From Ruminiclostridium papyrosolvens C7 (GTDB taxonomy: Bacteria; Bacillota; Clostridia; Acetivibrionales; DSM-1351), in assembly GCF_000421965.1 (NCBI RefSeq), contig NZ_ATAY01000070.1:1-33900 (forward strand): 33,900 bases of DNA, read 5' to 3'. Made by a program: the position numbers and the translations under genes. Position 1 is the stretch's first letter; every line of letters starts with the position of its first letter. A model generated the notes under the pieces. That model worked only from the letters and a program-made list of their open reading frames with translations, did no database searches and was not told where the DNA came from. Below are positions 15,262-23,456 of this stretch, piece after piece.

Positions 15262-16507
15262 ATCAAGTTCCATTTATCAAATGGCTTCATATGCCTCGCA
15301 AAACACAAAATTCTATAATAATTACTACAAACGATACAACACAGATGATTTTGAGTCTCTTCCAATATTAACAAAGTACAATTTGGTAGGAGTCAGTCCG
15401 TATGACCTGCTTAGTCAGGAATTTAAAGACAAAGTTTATCTTTACGGTGAAACATCAGGAAGCAGTGGAGCTCCTACGCCTTCATTCTTTACAAAAAAGG
15501 ATTTTGAAGGATTGATATCTCTTAGCTCTCTGACACCATACATTAAAACAATAAAAGAACATCTGAAAAAAAACCGAACTGCTGTTAACGGATTGACCTT
15601 TGGATATACGGTAGCGGGTTTTTCTTTTGGAGCTTTACTTCAAATGCATGGAGCCATGGTTGCCCAACTCGGTACCAGATCAACAATTGGAACCCCCGTG
15701 AGAACTGCCGCTACCATAGTAAAGTTGCAACCCGGAGTAATCAGTGCAACACCTCTTGATTTTATGTCATGGGCAGAAATAATCAGAAAAGACTACTATC
15801 CATTGGATTATGAAAAAACTATCGACAATATTAAAGTTCTGCTTTCCACTGCCGAGCCATGTGCTGACTCGAGACAACACCAGATTGAAAAACACTTTTC
15901 ACTGACTCATGTTAATACATATGCTTCTGTGGATGGCTTTTTCTCTTTGCCTTGTCCCTGCGGAGAAAAGCATTTAATTGACGGTATTAATTATATTGAA
16001 CTTTTTAACCATAAAATGAAGCCGCTAGGTGCAAATGGGAAGGGAAGACTGTGCTTTACAAGTCTTATGCGGAAGACAACTCCCATGGTCAGATACATGC
16101 TGGATGACCTTATTACAATCACTGATTCAAAATGCGAATACGGATTTAAAAAATCAGTTAAGCCCCATGGAAGGTATGAGTTATCTTTGGAGCTTAACAA
16201 TCAAACCTGGGGCAATCTGGACTTCGAGGAAATCATATATAAGTACGGACTTTTCATGGATTATAAAGTTTACGTAACAGACAATAGTATTTCAGTTGAG
16301 CTTGAAGAATATCCAATAGCAAAGGGAGATTATGATTTGTCAGGGCTTGAAAATGAGTTGTCTGCAAGTACAGGTATGAACTGTGTTATTTCTCTGCATC
16401 CACTTGGTTATCTGACCGACTGCTGGAAAATACGGGAAGCTAAATCTATAGTTAAAGTAATTGACCAAAGATTGTCATCCAGACAAACGATACCTCAGAT
16501 TTTATAA
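15221..16507 (+). CDS. Phenylacetate-CoA ligase-like adenylate-forming enzyme
   Basis: 428 residues, from an ATG just after GGGAAGG and overlapping the polyferredoxin gene. It follows the PaaK / coenzyme F390 synthetase branch of AMP-forming ligases: LPILTKYNL (family LP.ltK.dl), the phosphate loop YGETSGSSGAPTPSFF at ~73-88, GLTFGYTVAGFSFGAL, a shortened YASVDGFFSLPCPCGEKH segment where the family has its adenine loop, and GRLCFTSLMRKTTPMVRYMLDDLITI. It should activate a carboxylate with ATP, with transfer to CoA or another acceptor. The phosphate loop keeps Ser-Gly-x-x-G but varies from canonical SSGTTG. The substrate is unknown; operon partners suggest an aromatic or shikimate-derived acid. 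It could be a ligase, a transferase or an acyl-protein loader. Confidence 0.7.
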   Translation: MMKQKLWSLAIKSKSSSIYQMASYASQNTKFYNNYYKRYNTDDFESLPILTKYNLVGVSPYDLLSQEFKDKVYLYGETSGSSGAPTPSFFTKKDFEGLISLSSLTPYIKTIKEHLKKNRTAVNGLTFGYTVAGFSFGALLQMHGAMVAQLGTRSTIGTPVRTAATIVKLQPGVISATPLDFMSWAEIIRKDYYPLDYEKTIDNIKVLLSTAEPCADSRQHQIEKHFSLTHVNTYASVDGFFSLPCPCGEKHLIDGINYIELFNHKMKPLGANGKGRLCFTSLMRKTTPMVRYMLDDLITITDSKCEYGFKKSVKPHGRYELSLELNNQTWGNLDFEEIIYKYGLFMDYKVYVTDNSISVELEEYPIAKGDYDLSGLENELSASTGMNCVISLHPLGYLTDCWKIREAKSIVKVIDQRLSSRQTIPQIL

Positions 16508-16526
16508 CAAACCGGGAGGGCATATA

Positions 16527-17114
16527 GTGAGGGATAAAAATATAGTTTTAATAGGCTTTATGGGCGTTGGAAAAACAACTGTAGGCAATGTGCTTTCAAA
16601 AGCTTTGAATTACAACTTTTATGACTGTGACGATATAATTAAACAACAATTTTCAATGAATATAAAGGACATATTTGAATTATACGGAGAGGCATATTTC
16701 AGAGATGTTGAGGCAAAAGTCATAAAAAAACTATCTAATAGCAGTAAATGTGTTATTGCAACAGGTGGGGGGACAGTTTTAAATCCGTACAACATATATA
16801 ATTTGAAAAAAAACGGAATTATCATTTTACTTGAGGCTCTTCCAGCTACAATCCTACGTAATATTTCAAAAGACAATGTTAAAAATACAGAAGACAGGCC
16901 ATTATTAAAAGGCAATAACCCTTTGGAGACCATCACAGATATTATGTTACATAGGCAGTTATTGTATAATAAATATTACGACTATAAAATAAAGACGGAT
17001 TGTATGACAGTAAATATGGTAGCAGAAAAATTAATTGAAATATTGAAAATCGGTGATAATAAAAGCTGTCGCATAAGCGGATGTAAAACCATTTATGCGA
17101 CAGCAGATAATTAA
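16527..17114 (+). CDS. aroK: Shikimate kinase
   Basis: 195 residues from a GTG preceded by GGGAGG, 19 bp after the ligase-like gene. P-loop kinase with Walker A GFMGVGKTT (residues 10-18), the shikimate-binding Asp pair in FYDCDD (33-36), FRDVE with Arg59, the GGG motif at 80-82, a lid with DRPLL and the final R-x-x-x-Y-x-x-Y-x-D segment (RQLLYNKYYDY). It phosphorylates shikimate at the 3-hydroxyl in the pathway leading to chorismate. All key residues look intact, in contrast to the divergent aroC at the start of the operon. Its last codons form one arm of a hairpin. Confidence 0.9.
   Translation: MRDKNIVLIGFMGVGKTTVGNVLSKALNYNFYDCDDIIKQQFSMNIKDIFELYGEAYFRDVEAKVIKKLSNSSKCVIATGGGTVLNPYNIYNLKKNGIIILLEALPATILRNISKDNVKNTEDRPLLKGNNPLETITDIMLHRQLLYNKYYDYKIKTDCMTVNMVAEKLIEILKIGDNKSCRISGCKTIYATADN
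17065..17104. terminator. Hairpin between convergent aroK and mannanase genes
   Basis: Perfect 12-bp arms GCTGTCGCATAA and TTATGCGACAGC. On the minus strand the stem is followed by TTTTATTAT, so it best terminates the mannanase transcript. It lies inside the last codons of aroK. Confidence 0.65.
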
Positions 17115-17127
17115 TTATATTAAAATA

Positions 17128-18879
17128 TTATTCAACCGGGAATTTATCAATCTTGCCAAGAAGCTTTTGCTTCATATATGCGAAGTCCAAAGCATTTACT
17201 TGTCCATTGCCATCTACGTCTGCATTTGTTAAGTTAATGGGGGTGTTAAGCAGCAAATACGATTTTAAGAGACCGAAATCTATAGCATCAAAATTCCCGT
17301 CTGAATTCAAATCGCCAGCTACTCCGGCTGACGGTTCAGAACCGTAAATATCTGTAGGTAGTTCATCCAGAGTTACTACATACTGGCTGTTGTAAATAGT
17401 GTTCAGCAGTACCGGATCATTATTTTTTGAACTGGTAATAAAATCGCCATACCATGGGCAGAAATACAGCCACCATGCACCTTCATTAACAATGTTCTGA
17501 ATGTCAGGTATAACGTCATTTTCAGTCATTGCCACCATCTTTGTATCGTTTGTATCATTCACAAGAGTCAGAAATGCTGTTGTTGCTGCACTTGTTTTCC
17601 AAGTGTAAGGTGAACCTTCGTACTTATCATAAGCAACGACGTCTACATATTCATCACCCGGATACCATTGGAGAGAATTTGCATATGTATAAAGGTTTAC
17701 TTCCCATATTACATTGTGAATACCGTATTTTTCTGTCAGTGTTGTATAAAGAAGCTTCCATAACTCTTTATAAACATCTGCCCCTGCGGAACCCCACCAG
17801 AACCAGGCACCAGAACCGTCAGTGTTGTTATTGCCTTCAGCTTCATGGAAAGGACGTAAAAGCACGGGAACTTTGGCATCCTGAAGGATAAGGAGCTGCT
17901 TTGCCAGATCATCGATTGCCAGCATCAGGTAAGCATACTCCTTTGTTGTTTTATCAAGACAGTTGGCTGTTTTGAAGCTGGCAGTCGGTTTATAAGTACA
18001 TTTTGTCCAATCCAGTTTGTCACCCAGCTTATAGCTTGTGAAATCTGCCGGTACATTGATATGCCAAGATGATGTTGCAATACCACCTTTTTCTTTTACC
18101 CACTGTATCATACGGTCTGTTGTACCATCTTCCCATCCGTACAGAGGGTTGTAGTTCATCAGGTCAAAACCTCTGATTGCAGGATATTTGCCTGTCTTAT
18201 CGTAGATATACTTAAATTCAAGTTCTGAATCTCCGTTATTACCACCGCCATAAATTTCCTGTTGTCCTGAAATAACATGGTTTCCATAAACACTTGTTAG
18301 ATAATTCATGAGGGATTTTGTTTCGGGGGTTGCCTTTGAATCGCATGGAGTTGGTTCAATATTCAAATCAGGCATATCTGCATAGTCAAAGGATATTTTG
18401 TCATACAGTATAAAACCCCAGCTTCCGGATGATCCAATCTCAATCTTAGCTGTTCCGGCTTCAAGATAGAAAAATCCAAAACTGTAATCCATCCAGCCGC
18501 CTCTATTTGGAATATAGAAGTTGCCTTGCGGTACACCGTTGATACTTATAGCCTGGAGTCTGGATTCACCCAGATTGCCCAGATACATCCAACAGCGTGT
18601 TGAAAGTTCATACATAGCACTTTTAGGAACTGTAACCTCTAAAGTTATTGTTCCTGCGTTGGATGCCCATACAAATCCGTCACCTGAATAACCGGGATAT
18701 TCAGTTCCATAGACATTTGTAGCAACTGTAGCACCGTTGCTGAGAGTGCAGGCCTCTGCTTCAACATTTACAGGTACGGAATACGCGGCCTGTACCGGAG
18801 AAGGAACGGTTGTAAGGACGGTACATGAAAGTGCAACCGCTGTCAGCAGAGACAGAACTCTCCCTAAAATCTTTTTCAT
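17128..18879 (-). CDS. Cellulosomal GH26 beta-mannanase with CBM35-like module and dockerin I
   Basis: 583 residues: signal peptide to about Ala32; N-terminal beta-sandwich module at ~36-166 resembling CBM35 (VNVEAEACTLSNGA, YSGDGFVWAS); GH26 barrel at ~180-500; dockerin at ~521-576. In the barrel Glu346 in RPFHEAEGN is the acid/base and Glu453 in MTENDV the nucleophile, 107 residues apart as expected in GH26. Dockerin loops GDLNSDGNFDAIDFGLLK and ADVDGNGQVNALDFAYMK have Ala-Ile and Ala-Leu recognition pairs, matching the chitinase upstream. It is secreted and docked on the scaffoldin to cut mannans and galactomannans. AAAAGGAG precedes the ATG. Monocistronic, convergent to the aroC operon. 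C. cellulolyticum has a Man26A of this architecture. Confidence 0.93.
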   Translation of the reverse strand: MKKILGRVLSLLTAVALSCTVLTTVPSPVQAAYSVPVNVEAEACTLSNGATVATNVYGTEYPGYSGDGFVWASNAGTITLEVTVPKSAMYELSTRCWMYLGNLGESRLQAISINGVPQGNFYIPNRGGWMDYSFGFFYLEAGTAKIEIGSSGSWGFILYDKISFDYADMPDLNIEPTPCDSKATPETKSLMNYLTSVYGNHVISGQQEIYGGGNNGDSELEFKYIYDKTGKYPAIRGFDLMNYNPLYGWEDGTTDRMIQWVKEKGGIATSSWHINVPADFTSYKLGDKLDWTKCTYKPTASFKTANCLDKTTKEYAYLMLAIDDLAKQLLILQDAKVPVLLRPFHEAEGNNNTDGSGAWFWWGSAGADVYKELWKLLYTTLTEKYGIHNVIWEVNLYTYANSLQWYPGDEYVDVVAYDKYEGSPYTWKTSAATTAFLTLVNDTNDTKMVAMTENDVIPDIQNIVNEGAWWLYFCPWYGDFITSSKNNDPVLLNTIYNSQYVVTLDELPTDIYGSEPSAGVAGDLNSDGNFDAIDFGLLKSYLLLNTPINLTNADVDGNGQVNALDFAYMKQKLLGKIDKFPVE

Positions 18880-19144
18880 AAAAAAACACTCCTTTTAAAT
18901 AAATTTTTCCTGTTACGATTAAAAAAAGAATAGTGTTGTCGAGAAGATAAGACGAAATGATTGTAATGAAGTACATATTTAGTTAAAATATAACATATTT
19001 TTAGTTAAATATCAATTTAGATTTTACTTAAATTGAAATAAAATATTAAAAAAATACATATTTCGAGGAAAAATTTTTAGTATACAAATTTTATCTGTGT
19101 TAAAATTTTATTTGATTATAATGAAGAGAGGGGTGGAGGATGAT

Positions 19145-19234
19145 TTGAAGTACGATTTAGAATTTTGGGATGCTTTAGATAAGATTGTGAGTAATTCAGA
19201 ATATATGAAGGGAATGTTAATAAGAAAAGAGTAA
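19145..19234 (+). pseudogene. Short N-terminal fragment resembling inorganic pyrophosphatase family
   Basis: A 29-codon frame from a TTG with a good GGAGG site reads LKYDLEFWDALDKIVSNSEY and stops soon after. The FW-x-x-L-D-K-(I/L)-V-x-x-S pattern resembles the start of clostridial inorganic pyrophosphatase-type proteins, whose conserved IDRPKGS segment should come next but is absent. It may be a truncated gene start, or a leader peptide for the HAD gene 43 bp downstream. Confidence 0.3.
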
Positions 19235-19277
19235 GGATTCTGGTAAAGAATATATGGAATGGTGAAAGGGTTTTGGT

Positions 19278-19877
19278 ATGAGAGCATTAATTTTGGATAT
19301 GTATGGGGTAATTATTAAAGACCCCGAGGGAGGACTTTTGCCATTTATAAATCGAACGTTTCCCAATTTAAGCCGCGATGATGTATACCTGCATTGGAAT
19401 AAAGCTGATGTTGGTGAATTATCTTCTTTAGACTTTTTCAGAAAGCTGGGGTTTGAAGGGGATTTAGACAAAATTGAAAAAGAATATTTAGATACAGTAG
19501 AAATTAATCATTCTTTTTTCGAATTTGCTCCGCTTTTAAAGAAACATTACCATTTAGCATTATTATCAAACGATTTAAGCGAATGGAGCAGGTATTTACG
19601 AGATAAATTTAAAATTAATGATTATTTTGATGCAATAACAGTGAGTGGTGACGTAAAAATTAAAAAACCTGATGTGCAAATATTTAAGCTTACTCTTGAT
19701 AAACTTGGTCACTCGGCATCTGATTGCATATATGTAGATGACAGAAGATTTAATTTAGTGGCTGCACAATCCCTCGGTATGGACACCGTACTATTTAATA
19801 GCAGAAATGTTCAGTACGAAGGAAAAACCGTTGCTAATTTTGAAGAACTTGCCAATTTGCTGATACATAATAAATAA
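19278..19877 (+). CDS. HAD-superfamily hydrolase
   Basis: 199 residues with the four HAD motifs: LILDMYGVI (motif I, nucleophile Asp7; the usual second Asp is Tyr9), LALLSNDLSEW (motif II), the Lys in VKIKKPDVQIF (motif III), and CIYVDDRRFN (motif IV). The helical cap between motifs I and II places it in the subfamily I haloacid dehalogenase/epoxide-hydrolase-N/YihX-like group. Absence of the second Asp is typical of phosphatase-like members acting on small phosphorylated metabolites or of dehalogenase-type enzymes; the substrate cannot be told. GAAAGGG precedes the ATG. A terminator follows, so it is transcribed alone or with the short frame just upstream. Confidence 0.82.
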   Translation: MRALILDMYGVIIKDPEGGLLPFINRTFPNLSRDDVYLHWNKADVGELSSLDFFRKLGFEGDLDKIEKEYLDTVEINHSFFEFAPLLKKHYHLALLSNDLSEWSRYLRDKFKINDYFDAITVSGDVKIKKPDVQIFKLTLDKLGHSASDCIYVDDRRFNLVAAQSLGMDTVLFNSRNVQYEGKTVANFEELANLLIHNK

Positions 19878-19881
19878 ATCT

Positions 19882-19911
19882 AAGGGCAATGAGAAATACC
19901 TCAATGCCCTT
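19882..19911. terminator. Terminator between HAD and tlpA-like genes
   Basis: AAGGGCAATGAG / CTCAATGCCCTT with one A-A mismatch and a 6-base loop. It is placed between convergent genes and usable by both. Confidence 0.65.
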
Positions 19912-19929
19912 GATTAAGTTAGTCTTTGT

Positions 19930-20490
19930 TTATCCCATTTTGTCAAGAAATTTTAGTATTGTTTCCTTATCCGTTTTTCCTGAAATATAGGTGTATACAG
20001 AACCATCCTTATTTATAAGAAAAGTAGTCGGAAATCCCGAAATTCCATAGGTCTCTGAAACAGCACCGTCTGTATCCATCAGAACTTTCAGTCCAATATT
20101 ATTTGAAGTAAGATATTTCTTAACAGTAGCTTCAGATTCTTGAACATCTACTGCCAGAATTACAGCATTATTCTCTTTGGCTAATTGTTTATCAAGTTCA
20201 TTAAAATCAGGAATTTCAATCAAGCAATATTTACACCAGACTGCCCAAAAATTCAGTATAACAATTTTTCCTTTATAATCAGAGAGTTTGACGGTTTTAC
20301 CATCAATGTCCTTTAAAGTGAAATCCGGAGCCATAATTTTAGTGCTCTGGGCGGCTTGGCTTTGTAAAGCGGTATCTTGTGGGGGTGTTACAAAAGTCTG
20401 AGATTTATTCTTTGAGTAGAAGGTGTAAGCTGCTGCTATAATTGCAAATGCTGCGATAATCCATATAATAATTGTTGCCTTTTTATTCAT
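19930..20490 (-). CDS. Membrane-anchored TlpA/ResA-like thiol-disulfide oxidoreductase
   Basis: 186 residues, starting at the ATG after GGAGG (the longer frame's first ATG overlaps that site). One N-terminal membrane helix (TIIIWIIAAFAIIAAAY), a short linker, then a thioredoxin-fold domain of the AhpC/TlpA type: APDFTLKDIDGKTVKLSDYKGKIV, ILNFWAVWCKYC with redox Cys86/Cys89, and the cis-Pro loop GFPTTFLI. It faces the outside of the membrane and reduces disulfides of exported proteins or apocytochromes, receiving electrons from CcdA. It lies 24 bp after the ccdA-like gene on the same strand, a classic pair. No cytochrome c genes are nearby, so a general extracytoplasmic reductase is as likely as cytochrome maturation. 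Confidence 0.88.
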   Translation of the reverse strand: MNKKATIIIWIIAAFAIIAAAYTFYSKNKSQTFVTPPQDTALQSQAAQSTKIMAPDFTLKDIDGKTVKLSDYKGKIVILNFWAVWCKYCLIEIPDFNELDKQLAKENNAVILAVDVQESEATVKKYLTSNNIGLKVLMDTDGAVSETYGISGFPTTFLINKDGSVYTYISGKTDKETILKFLDKMG

Positions 20491-20514
20491 AACACGTTCC
20501 TCCATTAGTATACT

Positions 20515-21201
20515 TTATAAACCAAAATAACTAAAATATTTAAAGCTGCCGGTAAATACTAAAATACCTGCAATAATAAGAAGTGCTCCTGAAACAACAT
20601 TTATAGTTCTGATATGTGTCTGTATTTTCTTGAAAGCTCCTTTTACCTTCTCAAATATAATTGAAGTAATTATAAACGGAATACCAAGCCCGATGGAGAA
20701 ACAGAGAAGTAAAAGTACTCCTTCCAAAATGGTCTTTGAGTTACTGGCAAGTGCAAGAGCCGAGCCTAGAAAGGAACTCAGACAGGGCGACCAACCAAAA
20801 GCAAAAACCATACCAAAAATTATTGATGTAATAAACCGAAGACTTTTAAATTGAAAATCAATTCTTTTTTCCACGTTTATAAAACTTATCTTTAGTATAC
20901 CTATAAAATTCAGACCAAATACGATCATTATTGCACCACTTATCTTTTCTAGTAAGCCTCTGTGATTGGAAAGAAAATGGCCCAGAGAGGTTGCCGTTGC
21001 ACCAAGTACAGTAAATACCAAAGAAAATCCTATAACGAACCCTATAGAATTTATAAGTAATCTGCTTTTGGGATTTATATTTTGTTCAGACCCACCGGCA
21101 AGGTAGATAAAATATATAGGCAGCATGGGTAGCAAGCAGGGTGAAATAAAGGTTAAAATTCCCTCTGTAAATGTTAGAAAATAATATATGGGAGACAGCA
21201 A
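20515..21201 (-). CDS. CcdA/DsbD-like transmembrane thiol-electron carrier
   Basis: About 228 residues with six membrane segments and the family's two Cys-Pro motifs: LTFISPCLLPMLPIYFIYLAGG in the first helix and GMVFAFGWSPCLSSFLGS in the fourth. CcdA moves reducing equivalents from cytosolic thioredoxin to outside-facing partners such as the TlpA-like protein encoded directly downstream. Start: a TTG at 21201 lies 5 bases after AAGGAAGG; a GTG at 21225 would put that site inside the gene. The promoter region carries a large palindrome, suggesting specific control of this two-gene operon. Confidence 0.87.
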   Translation of the reverse strand: MLSPIYYFLTFTEGILTFISPCLLPMLPIYFIYLAGGSEQNINPKSRLLINSIGFVIGFSLVFTVLGATATSLGHFLSNHRGLLEKISGAIMIVFGLNFIGILKISFINVEKRIDFQFKSLRFITSIIFGMVFAFGWSPCLSSFLGSALALASNSKTILEGVLLLLCFSIGLGIPFIITSIIFEKVKGAFKKIQTHIRTINVVSGALLIIAGILVFTGSFKYFSYFGL

Positions 21202-21237
21202 AATCACCTTCCTTTGTAAAGTCACTTTTCTATTATT

Positions 21238-21281
21238 AAGTTGTTAGTATATACCCTATATAGGTATATACTAAACAACTT
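21238..21281. promoter_or_regulatory. Long near-perfect palindrome upstream of the ccdA-tlpA pair
   Basis: Arms AAGTTGTTAGTATATACC and GGTATATACTAAACAACTT (identical in inverse apart from one extra A) flank a 7-base centre CTATATA. It sits about 40 bp ahead of the ccdA start, contains TATA-rich -10-like sequence, and has no T-tract, so it reads as an operator rather than a terminator. The binding protein is unknown. Confidence 0.6.
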
Positions 21282-21549
21282 GATTTAAATAAGGTGTTTA
21301 TACATACCGTCATATAAAATAGGGAAGATACGTTGTTACGGTTGTACCCTAGCCAAGGCTGCTTTGCATTGTTACATTGACTCCATCCGTTTCAAGCTAA
21401 TTATAGCATGGGTCAAAAAACTGTTTGTGACAAATCTGTGTACCTGACACAATATATTCGAACTTTTGGTCAAAGTTTTGCCACAATTACTTATTATTAT
21501 GTGATCATAAAGTTATTGTAAACTTATTTTATAGAGGAGAGTGTTTTAT
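21282..21549. other. Intergenic region without recognised genes
   Basis: About 270 bp between the palindrome and the DUF2680-like gene. It includes a somewhat GC-richer part (21330-21420) with no frame worth calling on either strand, and no promoter that I can place firmly. Confidence 0.4.
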
Positions 21550-21773
21550 ATGAAAAATAATAAAAAACTTGTGGCGGTAACATTGTCAGTATTAGTAGTT
21601 CGAGCAGCAGGAATAGTTTATGCAGCAGATTTAAAAACTCCTGCGGAGGTTACTTCGGCTTTGGCAGGAAAAGTGTAAACGAAATATATATTGAAAGGGA
21701 AGGAGGAAAGACTTATGGACTGGACGAATTTAAAGCTGAATTTTGGAGCAGCTATTTACAAAATATAACATAA
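21550..21773 (+). pseudogene. DUF2680-like small exported protein gene, frameshifted and short
   Basis: The ATG after GAGGAGAG starts a signal peptide (MKNNKKLVAVTLSVLVVRAAGIVYA) and continues DLKTPAEVTSALAGK, then stops at TAA 21676. In the next frame the protein goes on without a break: VNEIYIEREGGKTYGLDEFKAEF, ending at 21773. The joined text matches the clostridial pattern KTPAE(I/V)..LTGKSVE..Y.ER..GKTYG..., in which an EAGKLDEFK segment normally follows, so a piece inside that segment also seems lost (GKTYG joins LDEFKAEF directly). A one-base deletion near 21674 explains the frameshift. Family function unknown. Confidence 0.6.
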
Positions 21774-21858
21774 ACTCAATAATGTGTTAATATTAACCCT
21801 TTATAATTAAAAACATTAAAGGAATTGATTAAAATCAATATTAAGAGGGGGTTATAGA

Positions 21859-22389
21859 ATGAGTGGAATAAAAGGAGCACTATACGTTGCAGACCTAAAT
21901 ACACTTTTAATATTTAATAATTCAATTCGATGTAAAGTTCTGGATATTGTAATGCCAAGGATAACTTATTTAGGTAGTGCTACAACTACAATTTCTACTT
22001 GCGTAATGATTACCATAACGGGTAATGGATTAATCAGAAAGATGGGGATTCAGGCATTATTTGCCTTGGCTTTGAGTCACTTATTCGTACAGTTATTAAA
22101 AAATAGTGTTTGCCGGTTGAGACCCAAGGATGTTTTATCAAATATTAATACTTTTGATGTATCTCTGGACTATTATTCATTTCCTTCGGGACACACAACT
22201 GCAGCTTTTGCTATTGCTGCAACATTGGCGTTAAACCTTCCTATACTGGCAGTAATTTGTTTTCCTATCGCACTTATAATTGCTATTTCCAGACTCTATT
22301 TAGGTGTACACTATCCTTCAGATGTACTTGCAGGGATGGCAATTGCCATATTAACTTCGGTAATTTTACAGATAATAATTAATCACTAA
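21859..22389 (+). CDS. PAP2-family membrane phosphatase
   Basis: 176 residues with several membrane segments and the complete acid-phosphatase signature: KNSVCRLRP (KxxxxxxRP), FPSGHTTA (PSGH) and SRLYLGVHYPSDVLAG (SRxxxxxHxxxD). Such enzymes remove phosphate from undecaprenyl diphosphate or phosphatidic acid/lipid pyrophosphates on the outer side of the membrane; a BcrC-like or phosphatidylglycerophosphate-phosphatase role is possible. AGAGGGGG lies 8 bases before the ATG. It is followed 37 bp later by the PHP-domain gene on the same strand, which may be co-transcribed. Confidence 0.87.
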   Translation: MSGIKGALYVADLNTLLIFNNSIRCKVLDIVMPRITYLGSATTTISTCVMITITGNGLIRKMGIQALFALALSHLFVQLLKNSVCRLRPKDVLSNINTFDVSLDYYSFPSGHTTAAFAIAATLALNLPILAVICFPIALIIAISRLYLGVHYPSDVLAGMAIAILTSVILQIIINH

Positions 22390-22426
22390 TACAATAAATA
22401 TTTAATATAAAGAAAGGAGTTTTAAA

Positions 22427-23434
22427 ATGGGAAAAAATAATATGAAACTCGCTACGATTACGTTAGTAATTACAATGATTACATGTGGATTTGGAAGTTT
22501 GATTACATTTGCTGATTCGCAGAAATTTGATGGGAAATATGTAGCAGGTGATTTTCACACGCACACTTACCTGACAGATGGTAACAAAACGCAGATTGAA
22601 GTAGTACAAAAAGCCTTTAAAAATTACGGACTTGATTGGATGGCCAATTCTGAACATGGTGGAACTTCATCGAGAGATCCGCTGGGCAACTCGTTTACAA
22701 TTCCTAACAATACAACAGTCACTTCACTATGGAGATGGATTACATTGAAAGATTATTCCTTTCCAATCATTCAGAAATTACAGAAACAATACACTGATAA
22801 AGTATTGCTCCAAGGTTTAGAATGGAATGTCCCTACTCATGAACACGCCAGCGTTTCAATATTAGGCAATAGTGTTAACCCTATAAGCGATTTTGAATAT
22901 ATGTTCGACGAAAATGATAAGGACACAAGCAGGGCTGTAGAAAATATTAAAAAGGTAAACAAAACACATGCTGATGCAGTTGCAGGTGCTAAATGGCTTC
23001 AAACAAATTATAAAAACTCCAGCTATTTTATACTGAATCACCCTTCCCGAAAATTAAAGTATTCTATTAAAGATATTCGTGATTTTAACAATGCTGCTCC
23101 GGATGTATGCTTTGGTATGGAGGGGTTTCCCGGACACCAGAAAGAAGTGGAAAGAGGTGGATACACAAGCACAGATTCTAAGGCTGAAACATATGGAGGT
23201 GCTGATTACATGACTGCAAAAGTTGGCGGACTATGGGATGCTTTGCTTGGAGAAGGACGTAGGTTTTGGATATTTGTAAACTCAGATTTTCATGACAGTT
23301 CTGATACTGCTGATTTCTGGCCCGGAGAATATGCAAAAAGCTATACTTATGTAAGAGAAAATACAGCTCAAGGAATTGTTTATGAAAAAATGTATAATTA
23401 TAAGAAAAAAGTCGCATTTGCGGCTTTTTTTTAG
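22427..23434 (+). CDS. Secreted PHP-domain phosphoesterase-like protein, 3' end disrupted
   Basis: 335 residues with a signal peptide (KLATITLVITMITCGFGSLITFA) and PHP metal-site motifs: GDFHTHTYLTDG (HxH), WMANSEHGG, LQGLEWNVPTHEH, YFILNHPSR, and FVNSDFHDS. It should be a metal-dependent phosphoesterase or hydrolase outside the cell. The last codons (YNYKKKVAFAAFF) run through a hairpin-plus-T terminator-like sequence, and normal family members continue past the point where this one ends (YTYVRENTAQGIVYE...). An IS66 fragment begins 22 bp after the stop, so the natural 3' end was probably replaced. Metal ligands seem complete, so residual activity is possible. AAAGGAG precedes the ATG. Confidence 0.72.
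   Translation: MGKNNMKLATITLVITMITCGFGSLITFADSQKFDGKYVAGDFHTHTYLTDGNKTQIEVVQKAFKNYGLDWMANSEHGGTSSRDPLGNSFTIPNNTTVTSLWRWITLKDYSFPIIQKLQKQYTDKVLLQGLEWNVPTHEHASVSILGNSVNPISDFEYMFDENDKDTSRAVENIKKVNKTHADAVAGAKWLQTNYKNSSYFILNHPSRKLKYSIKDIRDFNNAAPDVCFGMEGFPGHQKEVERGGYTSTDSKAETYGGADYMTAKVGGLWDALLGEGRRFWIFVNSDFHDSSDTADFWPGEYAKSYTYVRENTAQGIVYEKMYNYKKKVAFAAFF
23404..23432 (+). terminator. Hairpin with T-tract inside the end of the PHP gene
   Basis: AAAAAAGTCGC-ATTT-GCGGCTTTTTTTT forms a stem with a T8 run. It is translated as the last residues of the PHP frame, a sign that the coding end is not original. Confidence 0.6.
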
Positions 23435-23456
23435 TTATGTATAATTTTTTATAGTA

